Below are positions 62,527 to 64,000 of a stretch of DNA of 64,000 nt, piece by piece (the stretch's first letter is position 1; the number at the start of each line of letters is the position of its first letter). Where the stretch lies: assembly GCA_963787345.1 (NCBI GenBank), contig CAWBCW010000026.1, positions 744,001-808,000 of the forward strand, in the 5' to 3' direction. A program made the translations under genes and the position numbers. The stretch comes from Bacillus_BD sp963787345 (GTDB lineage: Bacteria > Bacillota > Bacilli > Bacillales > Cytobacillaceae). Under the pieces are notes generated by a model. The model was not told where the DNA came from, made no database searches, and worked only from the letters and a program-made list of their open reading frames with translations.

Positions 62527-62907
62527 ATGAATACACCAAAAGAATTACGTTATTCAAAAGACCATGAGTGGGTAAAAGTCGAAGGAGATAAAGTTCGAAT
62601 TGGGATTACTGATTTTGCACAATCTGAACTAGGTGACATTGTGTTTGTTGAGTTACCAGAAGCAGGTGACGAAATTACAGCAGGCGAATCGTTTGGTAGT
62701 GTTGAATCTGTTAAGACTGTATCTGAATTGATTGCACCTATTAGTGGTACAGTAGTAGAAGTAAATGAAGGTCTTGATGATGATCCTCAATTTGTGAATG
62801 AATCAGCTTATGAACAAGGTTGGATCATTGTTGTTGAAGCAACAGAGGCTGCTCAAATTGATGGACTGCTGACGGCTGAGCAATATGAAGAAATGGTAAA
62901 GAACTAA
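62527..62907 (+). CDS. gcvH: Glycine cleavage system H protein
   Basis: 126-residue lipoyl carrier. The lipoylation Lys is in SVESVKTVSELIAP (about residue 63), with DHEWVKVEG at the start and the lipoyl-fold GDIVFVELPEAGDEI. In Bacillus GcvH also relays lipoyl groups to other enzymes, explaining its place away from gcvTP. Ribosome site ggaggg. Confidence 0.97.
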   Translation: MNTPKELRYSKDHEWVKVEGDKVRIGITDFAQSELGDIVFVELPEAGDEITAGESFGSVESVKTVSELIAPISGTVVEVNEGLDDDPQFVNESAYEQGWIIVVEATEAAQIDGLLTAEQYEEMVKN

Positions 62908-62916
62908 ATCGTCCTG

Positions 62917-62945
62917 GAAAGCGCCTATTTTGGCGCTTTCTGTAT
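62917..62945 (+). terminator. Terminator of gcvH
   Basis: GAAAGCGCC and GGCGCTTTC pair around TATTTT; the U-tract is weak (TGTATTT). Confidence 0.7.
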
Positions 62946-63115
62946 TTGGAAACTCTTTTCAACATAGCTTTGTCAAATTTTAATCTTGGTAATAAGCCAT
63001 TAGTATATAAGCGAAGGGGTTCTATTCAACTGAATAGCGTAATGAGCATGTGTACTAATGGTGATTATGATTCAATACTAATGATTGAAAAGGCCTTCAA
63101 CAAAAGGGAGCAGAT

Positions 63116-63484
63116 ATGAGAAAATTTAATCAAAACAAGGTCATCATTGTAGAGGGGATTTCGGATCGTAATAAGATACAGAGAATCATTAAAGAGCAGG
63201 TTGAAATCTTTTGTACAAATGGAACGATCTCGTCTGAAACATTAGATGAGTGGGGAGAAACATTGTTTGATTGTGATCTGTATATATTAGTGGATGCAGA
63301 TGTATCTGGGGAAAAATTGCGGAAGCGGCTAATAAGAGAATTTCCAAATGCAGTTCATCTCTATATTGACAAAATGTATCGTGAAGTAGCCAGTGCCCCT
63401 CATTACCATCTAGCATCAATCTTGTTAATGGCTAATATTGATGTTCATAGTGAATATTTAGAAAGAGGAAAGACATATGATTGA
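63116..63484 (+). CDS. yusF: Toprim-domain protein YusF
   Basis: 122-residue single Toprim domain: VIIVEGISDRNKI supplies the Glu and YILVDADVSGEKLRKRL the D-x-D. It resembles RNase M5/primase Toprim modules and probably cuts or binds nucleic acid; B. subtilis YusF is uncharacterised. It overlaps the start of yusE by eight bases, suggesting coupling. Confidence 0.88.
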   Translation: MRKFNQNKVIIVEGISDRNKIQRIIKEQVEIFCTNGTISSETLDEWGETLFDCDLYILVDADVSGEKLRKRLIREFPNAVHLYIDKMYREVASAPHYHLASILLMANIDVHSEYLERGKTYD

Positions 63485-63797
63485 CTGGAATTGGGAGAGT
63501 TTAGAAAGCTTTATAAAGGAAGAAAGAACTGGGTGTGTTTATTTGTATACCCCGTTTTGTGGCACATGCCAAGTTGCGGCAAAAATGTTGTCAGTCGTAG
63601 AAGAAATGTTGCCCCATATAAGATTTAGTAAAATAAATTTAAACTATGAACAGGGGTTAGCTCAAGATTGGCAGATTGAAAGTGTTCCATGCTTAGTGTT
63701 TATAAACAATGGACATGTTGAATCAAAAATGTATAGCTTTCACTCGGTTCCTTATTTAATTGAAAAAATAAAAACAACTTTGCAAGGGGAACAATAG
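63477..63797 (+). CDS. yusE: Thioredoxin-like protein YusE
   Basis: 106-residue thioredoxin fold with the redox motif FCGTCQVA (C-G-T-C at about residues 25-28) and the cis-Pro in ESVPCLV. The motif differs from classical CGPC. Cytosolic. Its start lies within yusF; a terminator overlaps its stop. Confidence 0.9.
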   Translation: MIDWNWESLESFIKEERTGCVYLYTPFCGTCQVAAKMLSVVEEMLPHIRFSKINLNYEQGLAQDWQIESVPCLVFINNGHVESKMYSFHSVPYLIEKIKTTLQGEQ

Positions 63798-63826
63798 AGC
63801 TGTTAGTCATTACAGCTCTTTATTTC
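63796..63826 (+). terminator. Terminator of yusF-yusE
   Basis: AGAGCTGT and ACAGCTCT pair around TAGTCATT and are followed by TTATTTCT. Confidence 0.8.
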
Positions 63827-63837
63827 TACTAATAATA

Positions 63838-63865
63838 TTGACATCTATATCGAATGTGGTAAAAT
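63838..63865 (+). promoter_or_regulatory. Promoter of the metY-like gene
   Basis: Perfect TTGACA at 63838-63843, 16-base spacer, TAAAAT at 63860-63865 with extended TGG. No S-box or T-box leader fits in the 80 bases before the gene. Confidence 0.7.
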
Positions 63866-63944
63866 TTTACTATATCAAAATTGTTATATTGTAAATTTTT
63901 TAAAATTTAATTCAGACTATTCCTATACGAAAAAAGGAGCGATA

Positions 63945-64000
63945 ATGATGTCAGATAAAAATTACCGTATTGAAACGTTAAGTGTCCATGGTGGTCTTCA
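63945..64000 (+). CDS. O-acetylhomoserine sulfhydrylase-like enzyme (N-terminus, partial)
   Basis: The first 18 codons, from ATG 63945 or 63948 behind aaaggag, read MSDKNYRIETLSVHGGL and run off the window. The ETLSVHGG pattern is the start of the PLP-dependent cystathionine-gamma-synthase/MetY family (homocysteine synthesis). Too short to choose between MetY and related enzymes. Confidence 0.6.
   Translation, partial: MMSDKNYRIETLSVHGGL

Noticed and set aside
63838..63944. S-box or T-box riboswitch before the metY-like gene
   Set aside because: Only about 80 bases separate the promoter from the start codon, with no conserved aptamer motif.

Overview
The window comes from an AT-rich, spore-forming Bacillaceae chromosome (Bacillus/Neobacillus-like). 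The reasons are a CggR-controlled glycolytic operon, an SsrA tag ending in ALAA, sporulation coat genes (CotF/YusN/YuzL types), a fadNAE-yusI-gcvH-yusF-yusE block in B. subtilis-like order, aggagg-type ribosome sites, and preQ1-I and yybP-ykoY riboswitches. Most of it is ordinary core genome, carried largely on the plus strand.

Layout. 0-8 kb: end of sigL, a glutaredoxin, then cggR-gapA-pgk-tpiA-gpmI-eno with a recognisable CggR operator. 8-13.6 kb: a zinc-finger/TM2 membrane protein, secG, an est carboxylesterase, rnr, smpB and ssrA (translation rescue and RNA quality control). 13.6-17.7 kb: a PhoP-boxed pstSCAB phosphate importer without phoU. 17.7-33.9 kb: a glucuronide/hexuronate catabolic island with a broken AraC regulator, uidA, kdgK, a lone PTS EIIC, a frameshifted GPH transporter, a GntR regulator, kdgA, uxaC, uxuA, uxuB, a HAD hydrolase, a GH3 glycosidase and a second transporter remnant. 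Two matching palindromic operators and a cre-like site tie it together. 34-43.8 kb: an amino-acid permease, a DUF445 protein, a membrane diguanylate cyclase, a HesB-like protein, a YuzB-like protein with a possible ATT start, sodA, a cysteine-rich regulator, a DUF350/ATP-grasp/lipoprotein operon and an IDEAL protein. 44-49 kb: a Fur-boxed yclNOPQ siderophore importer and preQ1-regulated queT. 49-53.5 kb: Mn-riboswitch-controlled TerC-family gene and a tungstate importer (tupABC) with a decayed regulator. 53.8-64 kb: rodA, spore coat genes, beta-oxidation operon fadN-fadA-fadE, yusI, gcvH, yusF, yusE and the start of a metY-like gene.

The least explained structure is a dispersed, non-coding, strongly structured repeat with six copies (A 8880, B 16640, C 29514, D 49030, E 49568, F 61890). 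All are on the plus strand. Copies A, B, C, E and F lie between co-directional genes, several begin at a stop codon and end just before a ribosome site, and base changes between copies preserve pairing. Copies D and E bracket the Mn riboswitch of the TerC gene, B splits pstA from pstB, and F lies in the 5' leader of yusI-gcvH. They resemble in architecture non-autonomous IS200/IS605-type elements or TnpB/IscB guide-RNA scaffolds, but no transposase or nuclease gene is in the window, so their identity is open.

Several accessory genes carry frameshifts (AraC regulator, GPH transporter, a lipoprotein, an HTH regulator upstream of tupA). Several of these lie at or near short homopolymers, so either real decay or residual assembly errors are possible.
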